Notes: generated by a model from the letters alone, not told the origin. A DNA stretch of 64,000 nt from Paguma larvata (GCA_030068075.1 CM057826.1:96089804-96153803); one strand, 5' to 3'; positions 46,295 through 57,582 are shown, numbered from the stretch's first letter. Numbers and translations are program-made.

Positions 46295-47226
46295 AAAATT
46301 TAAAAAATTTTAAATGCCAAATGCCAGGCCCCACCCAAATCCTATCAAAACAAAACCACTAGAGTGTCTTCATTTTTAACAGGCTTCAAGAGATTCTTAT
46401 GTACTGAAGTTGGCAAACTACTGCTTTATAGCAACCGTGTTCCTCATATTCATAATTTCTAATCAACACCAACATTTACACTGACTAAATTAGCATCATA
46501 TTCTAGGCTAGCCTCCTGAATAAAGTACTCCCTGGCTGAAAAGTGAGGAATTTCCTTGAAGTCTTCTCTCCTACATCCCTTAAACAGCTAGTGCTTCCTT
46601 TGTTCCCAGAGAGCACCACACCCACATCCCTTCTTGAGGATTTTGCTAGTCTGTTCCCTCCAGAAACAACAACAGTATTGGGAGGAGACCCCCTGCCATC
46701 CCCTCTAGGCATGGCCAACAACAGAAACACAAAAGCAGGCTTAACCCCTTTTCTCTGAAAAACCAAGAATCTTTCCCTAAAGGAGAAGTGTGTACTTCAT
46801 CCAAAAACAGCACACTGGGCTCATCCTGGGCGGTAGCCAACTTCGCAAACCTCCTTCTCAATGTCAGCCCTGCTTTATGGGCACAATTAAATAAAAATAG
46901 AACGGGTAAAGATATAAAATATGGTAACCACAAACGGAACTTAAGAACAAAAGTGTTCTAAATGAAAATTAAAACACAGTGTTTCTATCAAGAAAAGAGA
47001 TGTAAATAATTTCAAATGATCAAAAAAAAATCGTGCACTTCATTTTGAATACACTCGTATTAAAGTTCACAGACACATTCTTACATTTTTACCCAAACTG
47101 TCTTGGAAATGACTTTACAGTCTCTTAACTTGGCACTGTATGTTTCAGATGAATTATGAGGACAGAAGAAGTCTACAACTTCATAGATGATCTGCAAAGC
47201 AGATTACTCTGATTAAAAACTTGTAG
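46295..47226. other. Intron between exons 7 and 8, unique part 2
   Basis: No exon seen; short frames on both strands without domain. Confidence 0.5.
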
Positions 47227-47457
47227 AGGAGACTGGATGGCTCAGTCGGTTAAACATCTGACTCTGGGTTTCAGCTCAGGTCATGATCTCGTGGTTTCGT
47301 GATTCGAGCCGCACATTTGGCTCTATGCTAACAGTATGGAGCCTGCTTGGGAGTCTCCCCTCTCCCTCTCTCTCTCTCTCTGCCCCTCCCCCACTCACTG
47401 TGTCTCTGTCTCTCTCAAAAATAAATAAATAAGATTTAAAAAAATAATAATAAAGTA
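47227..47457 (+). repeat. CanSINE
   Basis: Diverged head ggatggctcagtcggttaaa, body tgattcgagccgcacatttgg, CT-rich stretch, tail aaaataaataaataag. Confidence 0.92.
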
Positions 47458-47814
47458 AAAACGTGTTACTGATGGGGGTTTTTACATTATTAGACATGAA
47501 GAAGTAGTTGCTGCATAATTAAGTGGGGGGGTTTGTTTTGTGCATTAAAAATATCTATATTTAAGTGTATTTACTTCAATGACCTTAACTCTCCATTTTT
47601 TAGTAAACGAACCAACAGCTGAACTCTATTATTGTGTCCTACATGGTGAAATGGTTTCAAAATCAGACTTCTGGAGAAGGTGACATTCTGGAATTTATCT
47701 AGAGAAAGTCAAACGAAGTTAAGTAAGGATGCATCTCCATGCCTTTCCCCAGGTGCTACGAGGGACTGCAAAATGTGGTGCTCAAGTGAATTTCTGGTGT
47801 TTTGTTCCTAAGTG

Positions 47815-47925
47815 ATCCATTCATTCAATAAATATTTATGGTACCAAGCACTGTTCTAGGTGCTGAAGTATAGTAGTCACCAAACTGGTAAGAATCCCTG
47901 CTTTACTGAGACCTAAAAACAAGCG
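47815..47925 (+). repeat. L2/MIR-type remnant
   Basis: The words cattcaataaatatttatgg and caagcactgttctaggtgct are an ancient LINE 3' phrase. Confidence 0.65.
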
Positions 47926-47989
47926 ATGATAAAAAAACTTCTGCAGATGTCACTATAGAGGTCCCAAGAAATCATATCCCTAACTCATT

Positions 47990-48185
47990 GTTAAAGGAGC
48001 AGACTGTGATTTAAATCCCAGTTATACTATGTAGGAGATGCGTGAACTTGACAAAGTTATTACTTTCCCCGTGCCTCAGTTTTTATATTTGTACAATGGG
48101 GAAAATAAGATTTACCTTATAGAGTTGTGCAGGTAACACAGGAGGTAATATACATGGAGGTACCCTAAAAGTGCTTTTCCTACTG
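47990..48185 (+). repeat. MIR SINE
   Basis: The words gatttaaatcccagttatac, gtgcctcagtttttatattt and tgtacaatggggaaaataag are MIR in forward orientation. Confidence 0.8.
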
Positions 48186-48832
48186 TGATCATGGAGGGTA
48201 TGCTAGTTAACTTCTCTATTAGCATATTTTTTCACGGAAAAGCCCTTTCAAAGAGACCAGAGGGCCAATAGGCATTGTCAAAGTTTTGGTTTTCTTTCCT
48301 ATTAGCGGAGTCACACAATCCATTCGCATGATGCTTCAAACATCCCAACCACCTAAAAAGTGCCTCCTTTTAGCGAGATTTGCGGTCTGGTCCTCCAAGC
48401 ATGAACACCAAGTCTTTAAGGCTTTGAAGATCTTCCTCACTCTTCCTAAGATGAGCCAGCACCTGTCTTGGAGTTACTACCATGATCATCACAGGCCCAA
48501 TGGGGCATGTTATCACAGAGCCACCACATCAAGAAGTCTAGTCAGAATTTTCCTAAGAGTCTTATTTATGGCTGTGACTCCTGGTGGAGACATTGACAGG
48601 GATGAACCCACCAGGTTTGGAGACACACACAGTCAGTCCCTGGCCGTTAAAGCTCTCGGCCATCAGGCGCACATAGGCATATCAAACACAAGAAAACCAG
48701 GCAATCCCATCTGCCGACAATGGTAAAAAAACAAAAAACAAAAATCAATTCCAGTTCTTCACAGGTTTTCACACTGTGGGAAGTCTGCAAACCTTCAGGT
48801 TTTTGAGGTTAGGGCCTTTCAATCTCTCTCAC
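48186..48832. other. Intron between exons 7 and 8, next to exon 7
   Basis: Holds a 146-codon plus-strand frame (48286-48726) without a recognisable domain, antisense to the gene. I do not call it a gene. Confidence 0.5.
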
Positions 48833-49080
48833 CTGTTGTACCAGAATATCTCCGATGCGATTGATGATGAAATTTCTGTCATCACCAGCACAGGACTCCT
48901 GCCTTCGCTCCTTCATGCTAGAAAAGAAATGCCTGTGGATTTCAAGTAACTCATCTAAGCAGGGAAAGATTTTATCCACGGTGCTGTGATCGAGCTGGAG
49001 CTCCTCTTTCATCCCTTTCCTGAAGATCTCGGACATGATGAGCAGGGTCTGGATGTGATGCATCTCTGTTTGCATCAGCT
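48833..49080 (-). CDS. ARHGEF28: ARHGEF28 in-window exon 7: DH domain, conserved region 1
   Basis: A 248-bp exon starting ELMQTEMHHIQTLLIMSEIF and continuing through PCLDELLEIHRHFF to NRIGDILVQQ. This is the first conserved helix of the DH domain, which catalyses GDP release from RhoA; the early Glu of the E-x-x-TE motif contacts the switch I region in Dbl proteins. The acceptor is 'gtgtttcag' and the donor CAG|gtgaga. The exon ends on a codon boundary. The DH domain spans exons 6 to 10. Confidence 0.97.
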
Positions 49081-49684
49081 CTGAAACACACGTGCAGACA
49101 TAAGCTTTAATGAGCAAGTACTCCACCGAATGACACTAGTGGCTAAACGCTAAACGTTATACAAATCAAAAGAGAGAGAGAGGTGATGTTTAGGAACAAT
49201 GATATTCTTCCACTACAAAGGTCAGCATTGATTCAACAACTAATGCAAGCTCAAAATACCAAGCCATTTCCTTTTTTCCAAATACATGAAGATGACACAA
49301 AGAAGTGAAGTCCCATATGTATGTAAGAATCCAGTGTATCTAAAACTCAGACATAATTAGCTAGCATAATATAACTAACTATCCACCTTCAGCTAGAAAC
49401 CAGGTCTAATGTTCCCCTAAATGCTCTATAAAATATAACTTCCTTTGCCTGTTTTTTTTTTTTCTTTTTTGGCTTTTTGGTTTTTGCATTGAGTAGTAAC
49501 ACATTCATTAAATTGGATTGAATTGAATATAATAAAGCTCCCTAACACACATAACAGTAGTTGGATCTGGCTCCAAAATTCCACTTTCTCCAGGAGAAAA
49601 CAAAGCGTGGTGATCAAGGAACAAACACTTTCACAGAGAAAGTGAAAAGACAGTCCATAGAATGAGAGAAAGTCATATCCTATT
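49081..49684. other. Intron between exons 6 and 7, first part
   Basis: AT-rich; T-rich run at 49452-49470. Nothing else seen. Confidence 0.5.
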
Positions 49685-50055
49685 TCAAGGCCTCCTTGCT
49701 TGCTGTTCCAACCGCCTGGGATATTTCCTCCCCGGAACTATCTAATGCTCCTTCCCAAAGTCCTCCAGTTCTCTTCAAGTATTACTGGTCTCGCAAGTCT
49801 CCCTGTAGACCCCAACATTTAATACCCGTGTCCCCATGTTTGATACGGCCCACTACTCTGTTTTCTTCTCAGCACTTAACCACACACACCCTACTGAGTA
49901 TTTTACAGATTTTCTGTCCTACGCTGCACTGTCTCCCCACAACCCATTAAGTTTATGAGAGCAGAAAATCTGTACATTTTGTTCACAGCTGTTTCCCTGG
50001 TTTCTAGACTTAATGCCTGGCATTGAAGAGGTGCTAATATTGGTTGGATGGTAGA
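49685..50055 (+). repeat. L2 LINE, 3' part
   Basis: The words cttgctgttccaaccgcctg, tctcaagtattactgg-like text, gtttatgagagcagaaaatc and gcctggcattgaagaggtgc follow L2 order to its 3' end. Confidence 0.78.
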
Positions 50056-50552
50056 CATTATTTTATTTATCTCTCAGGACCAAGACAGGTAGATCTTCTT
50101 ATCTGTACTTTTGCTGAATGAACTGAATGCTCAAAAGTAGTAAATAACTTACTCTAAACCTCACAGCAAGTAATAGGCTTCTTTAAAAGAAGAAAAGGGG
50201 AAGGAAGGCGGTGGCCGGTTACATGGTAGCAGCCAAGGGTGGGCCTAGAGAAATAGATCAGACTTTTTATGTGGGTAGAGCCCATTGACAGAAATTAGGG
50301 GAGAGGAATTTCAGATCTTAGCACAGATGAATAGAATTAGAATGCAATGTCTATGGAAAGAGAGAATGTCTACAAAGTGGAGATGTTCAAGAAAAATGTG
50401 TATGATCAGATTGCAGGGCTATGGCAAGAACGATTTAAATACCACAAGGAACATGGAAACAATGACCTTGATTTTCAAATATCAATTTTTAATAAAGTGT
50501 GGCTGCCAATGACACTATTAAGCTTCTAAGGAAACAGTGGTATTGGGATTTC
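50056..50552. other. Unidentified intron segment
   Basis: The part at 50285-50520 keeps two overlapping plus-strand frames of 60-75 codons. It could be a retropseudogene or repeat remnant, but I do not recognise it. Confidence 0.35.
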
Positions 50553-50606
50553 CAGTAAATGGACTGAAAAAAATTTTTTTTAATCCAACAAAACTATCTC
50601 ATAAGG
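50553..50606 (+). repeat. LINE-1 fragment left of the solo LTR
   Basis: Ends with atctcataagg, which joins across the LTR to gacttgcatccagagatt to restore typical L1 ORF2 wording. Confidence 0.7.
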
Positions 50607-51586
50607 TGTTGGGAGCCATCATGGGCTCACAGGTTGACAGTCTCCCTGTGAAAAGGCAGACATTGCAAGGCTCCTGCCACCAAACTGGCACCAATGCCAT
50701 CTCCTTCTAATATTAACCTTTCAGGCTTGGATTTCTTGAGCTGCTATCTTGGACTTAAGGGATGTAATGCTCTTTGGTTTTATGGCATTTAAATAAAAAG
50801 GAAGGACCTAGAGTGTGATGCTTTGATGGATTCCATCTGAATGAGGGTAACCTGGCCAGAAGCAGCCTCCAAGCTGCCTCTTGAGAATAGGTTACACAAA
50901 TTGATAGCAGTTATGAGCTGGCTAAATATTAATGTAACTTATGTAAACGTTAGGCCCCTATTATGTAAATTCACCATTCATAAGCAAGGGAACTTAGACA
51001 AGCCTTAGGAATTACCAGGAGAGTTATACCTTCCCCAATGTAGTTTAGGAAGCTAAATGGAATGACTTTTAACCTTTCTATAGACGATTAACATAGGTAT
51101 TAAGATGATAAGGTATGCACCCTCTGTTTAACTAAGATGATAACAATAACAATTCTGTTTTCTTTGTAAACATCCTGTTCTCTCCCCTTGCCACAAATTT
51201 ACCTAATCCTACTTCAAAGACAGCATATGTTCATTACCTTAGGAGCAGAATCACAAAATAGCTAAGATAAGAATTGTTTCCTTTATGGTCTAAAAATAAA
51301 TGATGTAAAACAACACACAAGACTGAGGAAATTGCCCTTTGCTGATCAAAACACATTGTTACTAAAGTTATCAAACTATGCTTACTGCTGTAATGCCACT
51401 CTTTGATGTAATTTACTGCCTTTAAATAAAAATACTGAGACCAGCAGAGCAGAGATGCCAGAGATGCCAGAATTGCCAGAGATGCCTGCTTCGTGATCAG
51501 ACTACATCTCGTGACTCTCTCATTCCTTTCGCTGACACCGTCCATCCTTCAGGGACCCCTGGACTCGCCGGAACTGGACTCTGGCA
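50607..51586 (+). mobile_element. Solo LTR, class II-like endogenous retrovirus
   Basis: A 980-bp block beginning tgttgggagccatcatgg and ending ggactctggca, flanked by a perfect 6-bp duplication ataagg (50601-50606 and 51587-51592). A poly-A signal region lies at 51424-51431 (aataaaaata), followed by a tandem word agatgccagagatgcc and a GC-richer end. The 6-bp duplication and TG...CA ends fit betaretrovirus-like (ERVK) LTRs. No internal viral genes are present here. Confidence 0.85.
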
Positions 51587-52430
51587 ATAAGGGACTTGCA
51601 TCCAGAGATTAAAAACATCTATTACAACTCAACAGTAAAAAGACAAAACAAACAAAAAACCCCACTTCAATATGGGCAAAAGATTTGAATAGATGTTTCT
51701 CCAAAGAGATATACGAATGACCAGTAAGCACATGGAAAGATGTTCAACATCATTAGCCAGCAGGAATACGCATATCAAAACCGAAATGAGACACACTTCA
51801 CACACACCAGGCTAACTGTAATAGAAAAGGGTGGGCAGTAAAGAAGAGTTAGTAAGGATGTGGAGAAAGCAAAACCCTCAGTACATCACTGGCGGGCATG
51901 TCAAATGGTGCAGCTGCTTTGGAAAACAGTCTAGCGTTCTTCTTAAGTTCAAACATAAAGTTACTACATGACCCCAAAAGTGGAAATGGCCCGAAATGAC
52001 CATCGACTGCTAAAATGACCTCCAATTGCTAATGAAATGAAATGTAGTATATTTACAATGAAATAATATACAGTCATAGAAAGGAAGAAGTATTGATAAA
52101 CATAAGGATGAACCTCAGAAACAATACGCTAAGTGAAAGAAGCCAGCTATGTATTGTACAATGCCATTTACGACAAATATCCAGTGTAGGAAAATCCATG
52201 GGGACAAGGAGATGAGTGGCTGCTGCGCTGGGAGGCGGGAACCACGGGGAGTAAATGCTCATGGGCACAGGGTTTCTGTTTAGAGGGACACATGTGCTGT
52301 GGAATTAAATAGTGGTTGATGGTTACACAACTCCATGAACATACGAAAAACTACTAAATTGTACACTTTAATGGAGTGCATTTTATGGTATATGGATTCT
52401 ATCTCAACTGTAAAAATGCATCATAAGAGG
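51587..52430 (+). repeat. LINE-1 ORF2 end and 3' UTR, right of the solo LTR
   Basis: Wording such as attacaactcaacagtaaaa, tgggcaaaagatttgaatag, acatggaaagatgttcaaca and aattgtacactttaatggag. It is broken and encodes nothing. Confidence 0.92.
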
Positions 52431-52744
52431 ATATAATTCATGATTTGTGGGAACATCATAAGTACAATTTGAGATTAATGACTATTTCCAGACTCATGCG
52501 TTTTGAGAAAGACTTCAAAATATTACCCATGGAGGGTAAACAAATCTCAACGTTGCTTTATTATTTCATCATAAACAGAAATCTCTTTAATTGAGAACAC
52601 ATTAATTTCGAATTATTATTTCCTATGTTTTTAGCACCTATTCTGTACTAAGTACCCATCGCGTTTTACTTAATCCTTTCATTGATTTATTCATTATGAC
52701 CCCCCAGAAAAGGTATGATTTTTCTCATCCTTAAAAGAAAGACA
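52431..52744. other. Intron between exons 6 and 7, middle part
   Basis: Possible L2/MIR word at 52620-52710 (tagcacctattctgtactaa). Otherwise nothing. Confidence 0.45.
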
Positions 52745-52973
52745 GGGGCGCCTGGGTGGCTCAGTCAGTTGAGTGTCCGGCTTCGGCTCAGGTCATGATC
52801 TCGCGGTCTGTGAGTTCGAGCCCTGCGTCGGGCTCTGTGCTGACAGCTCAGAGCCTGGAGCCTGCTTCAGATTCTGTGTCTCCCTCTCTCTCTGCCCCTG
52901 CCCCACTCATGCTCTCTCTGTGTCTCAAAAACAAATAAACATTAAAAAAAAATTTTTTTTAATTAAAAAAAAA
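52745..52973 (+). repeat. CanSINE, young felid copy
   Basis: Head ggggcgcctgggtggctcag, body gagttcgagccctgcgtcgg, tgacagctcagagcctggag, long A/T-rich tail. It is the least diverged SINE in the window and the best evidence for a felid source. Flanking aaagaca on both sides. Confidence 0.96.
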
Positions 52974-53079
52974 AAAGACAGTGAAGGATTTTCTCTGGCA
53001 CACAAGCCCCTCTGACACAGAGGCCATGCTGTGAATTACACAACATGATAATTCATCCCAAATGGGTTAGAGTATTTTT

Positions 53080-53256
53080 TTAAATGTTTATTTATATTTG
53101 AGAGAGAGACAGAGACAGAGTATGAGTGAGGGAGAGGCAGAGAGAGAGGGAGACAGAATCCGAAGCCGGCCCCAGGCTCTGAGCAGTCAGCACAGAGCCC
53201 AATGCAGGGCTTGAACTCATGAACCGCGAGATCACGACCTGAGCCAGGCGCCCCGA
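53080..53256 (-). repeat. CanSINE with internal deletion
   Basis: Minus orientation, flanked by gttagagtattttt (53066-53079) and gttagattattttt (53257-53270), one mismatch. Near the head, gacctgagcc joins straight to aggcgcccc; about 30 bp between two gagcca words are missing. Confidence 0.92.
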
Positions 53257-53270
53257 GTTAGATTATTTTT

Positions 53271-53889
53271 AATATATGAAAGCAAGAGGCAAATGAAAAA
53301 TATAATGTAAACTGCATGAGAAGTGAAGGGGCAGCGTCTTCCTACCTGCACAGCCCTGCAGTGTTCAAACCACGATCGTACTTCAGTCCCACCTGACCTG
53401 CATGGCCACCACCTGACACAGGTGAGAAAGAGTCCTCCCCACCACCGGACTTGCAGCCTATACTCGTATACACGGGATTCAAGAAGGGTATCTTCCTGGA
53501 ACCACTTTTCAGGGTCTACTTTATATTTAAAATTTTTTTTAACTTTTTTCTGTAATGAGTCTATAATTTATCTTCCCCTAATTCAAATTGCCTCCACTTC
53601 AAATAGTATGAAAGAGTAAAATGTCGGAGCGCAAAGGCACACTAAGGACTGCAGGATGCAGGCGGGCCTGCACGGCCGTGATCCAGGTGCTGCCCACACG
53701 CAGCGGTCTGGAGGAAGAGCACCCGCTGGTGTGTTGGGCAAACTTCAGAGCTCTATTCGTCTACCCTGCGTAAAAGTGTATGTGAAAATTTACCGTGATT
53801 CTTAAAAGAGAAGTAAAGTCATATAGGTCATGTTTAAGTAAACTTTAAAAGGTCTCAGAAATAAAATTTGCTTTTACCAGGTACATCCG
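53271..53889. other. Intron between exons 6 and 7, last unique part
   Basis: The part 53640-53720 is GC-rich (gcaggcgggcctgcacggcc). No exon seen. Confidence 0.5.
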
Positions 53890-54075
53890 ATGCCTCAGTT
53901 AAGCCTCATAAGAGTTAAACCTGAATGTCATTATCCCCATTTTAAAGACGGAGAAACTAAGATCCAGGCAAGTTAAATCATTTGTCTGAGATCAAGTAGC
54001 TAGAAAGCAGTAGAAGAAGGATTTGAACCCAGGTCCACAGGATTGCAAATTTCATGCTTTTTTCTCTATACCACA
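53890..54075 (-). repeat. MIR SINE beside exon 6
   Basis: The words cattatccccattttaaaga, agaaggatttgaacccaggt and tttctctataccac are reverse-orientation MIR. It ends 36 bp from the donor of exon 6. Confidence 0.85.
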
Positions 54076-54111
54076 ATGCTTCAGCCCCAAGAGCGTATTT
54101 TAAATACTTAC

Positions 54112-54252
54112 CAAAAATGACATCCTGTCTTTTGATGACATCCTTCCCCTGCTTACTGCAAAACGAGGGATCCACCAACAGGCTCCAAGATTCTGCCTCC
54201 AGCTCCTGGGCATCACTGCTGAGGTCACTCCACAGAGAAGAATCCACGACAT
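54112..54252 (-). CDS. ARHGEF28: ARHGEF28 in-window exon 6: acidic segment leading into DH
   Basis: A 141-bp exon reading DVVDSSLWSDLSSDAQEL, then ESWSLLVDPSFCSKQ and KDVIKRQDVIF. The last residues form the start of the DH (Dbl homology) domain. The acceptor is 'cacaccctag' and the donor TTTTTG|gtaagt. A MIR element ends about 37 bp beyond the donor inside the intron. The sequence keeps the family's Asp/Ser-rich run followed by the KRQDVIFELMQTE junction with exon 7. Confidence 0.95.
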
Positions 54253-55438
54253 CTAGGGTGTGCATACGACAGAGAAGCCAGAAGTGGGGTCACACACATA
54301 ACACACAGGAAAGAAACCTACCAACAACACAGAGACAACTAAGCCAAAATACTGTTGATGTGGAGCAGAAACCCCTGAAAGTTAAACTGGTGAAAGGGTC
54401 CAAATCAAGGCAGTGCTCGTGAAAGCAAAGAATCATTAAAACAGCGATGGTGTATGTGTGCAGGGGGAAAAAAAAAAGGATTTAAAGATTCTTTTGTTTG
54501 TTTGGGCTTGCTATACTGTAGTTTTATTTTTGGTAGCCTTTAGAGTCCATAACGTGCTTAGAGAATCTTGAACACACAATTTCTTTTGCCCCAGGGAACT
54601 CTGTACTGTTTACTCAAATCTGAATGTTGTACTTGTGTACTTGATTTGCTCTTGGTGTGGCTTGCTGCCTTTAATACAAACATGCAAGCAGGGTACACGG
54701 GCTCAAGTCCTGTATAAGTACAGCTAGCTGGCTAGATTTTATGTATCTATGTATTTATGCATTTCAGAATTTGGCATCACATACACACACCTTCCAGGAA
54801 CACTAAATTCCACGGGCCCACACAGCACGCCTTAGACAGAGTCCACCTCAGTCAAGATGAGACAACAGTGGATTTAAAGACCCAAGCTGAAAATAAAAGC
54901 AATAGATTCCCAGGACAGTGTCCACTCCTTTCTCTTGTCACTGCTCTCCTTTCCTTTGGTCCTCCTTCACCTGTTGATACAGCTTGGATACAACATGCAG
55001 TTCACCAGATTAAATCCTATCTTACAAAATATGCTTTAAAACATGATTTTATTCCTCTAGAAGGGGTAACAGATGGTGATAAGTATCTCAGAAATCTAGG
55101 AGAGTCCCCTCTTAACTAAGTATATATTTTAATTGTATGATCCTTATTCCAGTTCCTCAACAGTTCTAAAACTTTTTAAACAACAACAAGCACAGAATGT
55201 ATTTCATTCTCTTATCTTTATGACATGTCTACTCCATTCATCATATATATCAGTCACTACCTGCGAGTATCCAGTAGGATTAATTTTTCATTCTTTTATC
55301 AAAAGAACCTATACCAAAAAGACACTATGAAACAGAATGCTTTTAAAAAAAAAGAAAAAGAGCATGTTTCAATCTTAAGTCCTTGAGGAAATATTCCACT
55401 TGGCAATTCATCTCAGACACAAAGTGTCTTCTCCTCAC
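54253..55438. other. Intron between exons 5 and 6
   Basis: AT-rich with no confident repeat. A 120-codon plus-strand frame at 54757-55119 has no recognisable domain. Confidence 0.5.
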
Positions 55439-55566
55439 CTTCCATTAAAAAGGACTCCGTGGAAGGAGAAGAGCCCATAGACTGTAAAAGCTCATCGGAG
55501 TGAGACCTGCTCCTCCAGGTGCTCCCGTCACTCTCAGACTCCAAGGATGGCCCTGACCTTCTGAAG
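55439..55566 (-). CDS. ARHGEF28: ARHGEF28 in-window exon 5: Ser-rich linker
   Basis: A 128-bp exon reading SFRRSGPSLESESD, then a stretch with SRSHSDELLQSMGSSPSTES. Arg-x-x-Ser words such as RRSGPS and RSRSHS resemble basophilic-kinase and 14-3-3 type sites; that is inference. An AG ten bases inside the exon could also serve as acceptor, but 'ccctccag' at 55567-55568 restores the family sequence SFRRS and keeps phase. The donor is GAAG|gtgagg. Confidence 0.93.
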
Positions 55567-55644
55567 CTGGAGGGAGGGAGAGAGAAGCGTCAGCTCCAGT
55601 GGCGGTTCTGAGACATTAAGATGAGAAATCACACCAAGCCTTAC
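55567..55644 (-). other. 78-bp intron between exons 4 and 5
   Basis: Very short GT-AG intron: donor gtaagg, acceptor ccctccag with a GA/CT-rich stretch. Frame requires its removal; it is near the lower size limit for mammalian introns. Confidence 0.9.
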
Positions 55645-55789
55645 CTTTCCAAGGTAGTGCCTGGAACACTTCTGGACAATGGATGGACCTGCGCTGAAGG
55701 TTCTTTTCTCCCAGTGGGCAATCCGATAGGCATGGAGGAGGAAGGGTGCAAGGAGACACCAGGTTGCGGGATGTCTCGAAATGAAGAAT
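55645..55789 (-). CDS. ARHGEF28: ARHGEF28 in-window exon 4: Ser/Pro-rich linker
   Basis: A 145-bp exon starting SSFRDIPQPG and ending SVPGTTLE plus two bases of the next codon. It is rich in Ser, Pro and Gly and lies between C1 and DH, probably disordered and a likely site for phosphorylation (inference from composition). The acceptor is 'gatttctag', the donor GAAAG|gtaagg. Only 78 bp of intron separate it from the next exon. The plus-strand open frame over this exon is a shadow. Confidence 0.94.
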
Positions 55790-57582
55790 CTAGAAATCAA
55801 AATGAGCGCTTCACGTGGTTTTCACAGAAGGCAGTAATTACAACCAGTCACTTAAAAAGCCAAGAAGCGAAACACTAGAACGGCTGCTTCTAATACATCG
55901 CAAGCCCAGCCTTGAAACCAGTCTTCTTGCCACATCCTGACACCTGCTTCAAATGTCCCTTCCATTTCTCACCCTCCTGATACCCATGTGGCAGGCCTGA
56001 TTCAGCATATCCACCTGGAGACTGGGTGGCTGGGATTACACAAACAAGAAAATGGAATGGGGAAACACTGAGACAGCTTTCCCATAAACCACTGCTTGTA
56101 CTCCTCAGAACCAGCTTTAAATAGATTCAAGGTGTTATTAGCACTATTAGTAGAATGCGTATTGTATGTATAAACAGTCATACACAGACAGAGCGTGTCA
56201 GTGGAATGGAATGATGCTGGGGAGTCTGTTCTTTATGGGTGAGACCTTCAGGCAAATGAAACCTCCAAGTCGAGCTGAGCTCTTCTCTGTCACATACTGA
56301 AAACTAAAGGGTGCACTTCAATACCTTAGTGGTCGATTCTAAATTATTATGGGCACATATGCTTTTACATTTGATGTGTGCCATACATGACCTCGGAAAA
56401 TATTTCAGTCCTACAGTTTCAGAGATAGAGCACACACCTTCTCAAGCAAAAGAGAATAAATACTTATATGGATACCCAAAATATGATGAAGGATTTTTTA
56501 TACATGTATGATTTGGTTTTATTCTCATGACTTCCAAGTCAAGAGATGGAATTCTATCAGTTATAAGATGCTTTATATTTTCATGCTTAACCTTATTGAG
56601 AAGAGCCTCACAACTACAACCAAAGGGACTTCTATCAAAGCAGAGGTAAATGACGTCACAGCTGCTACTGTCTGCACAACCGTCACCAGTGTAACCTCAC
56701 ATCCAATCTCAAGTTACCATGAATCTGCATACTTTATTGTCCCCTGATTCAAGTGGTTTTAGAAACACTGGTCACACTGTTGGAGCATTAATATGAAAAC
56801 TTCAGAATGCCTGCCATATGGAAAGCAATGCAGTATTTGAGGTGGAACAAATTCCAAAATCTCTCACAATAAATGAAAGGATTTTCAAACTTAGGAGATG
56901 ATGGTCCCTGGTTCTTGCATGCAATGTAAACTACTGTAAGAGGCTGCCTATTACTTTCAAGAGAAATTGTTTAAATTTAAGCAATACATAATTCAAGGAA
57001 AAACAGAAGCGCCGAGATTAGCCATATGTGAGGAAAATGCCAGCATGCCTTTAAATTTCAGTCGTGCTGAAGGAGCTGCTAAGATCAAAGCCTCAAGCCC
57101 AGCTAATAAGCAGGACCAGGCCCCTGTGATAATGGACATCGGCGGCTGTAGACTCCAAACTTGAGGATTTTGTCCCTAACTCTGATTCTGAAGAAGTAGG
57201 TGACAGGTATTTGTATAGGTAAATAGGGGTTACTGCTAGGAAAACAAAGTTATGTACATCTAATGTCGTATTTCTCTTTTCCCCCAAAGGCTATTAAATC
57301 AATAGTGCATATTACACTAGATCATATCTTAGAATTGAGACAACATCCTAACACCCTCCCCCATACAGTCCTTCTTAAAATATCATATAGGACATACAGC
57401 ACAAAGGTTATCAGGCTGGCACAGAAGTTTATACCGTTCTTGATCCCCTTGTAACTAAATATTACACCAACCGTGTGTTAGGAAGGAAGACATAATCGGG
57501 CAAAGCAAGTAACAAAGGAGGAGGTCTTTTACGTTGGAATAAAGCATGGTATGTATGAAATTGTCACTTCCACATCACTTAC
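55790..57582. other. Intron between exons 3 and 4
   Basis: No exon and no confident repeat. Several short frames without domains. Confidence 0.5.

Noticed and set aside
52745..52830. tRNA-like sequence (A and B box words) in SINE heads
   Set aside because: These are tRNA-derived SINE heads, repeated many times in the window, not tRNA genes; the rest of the SINE body follows.
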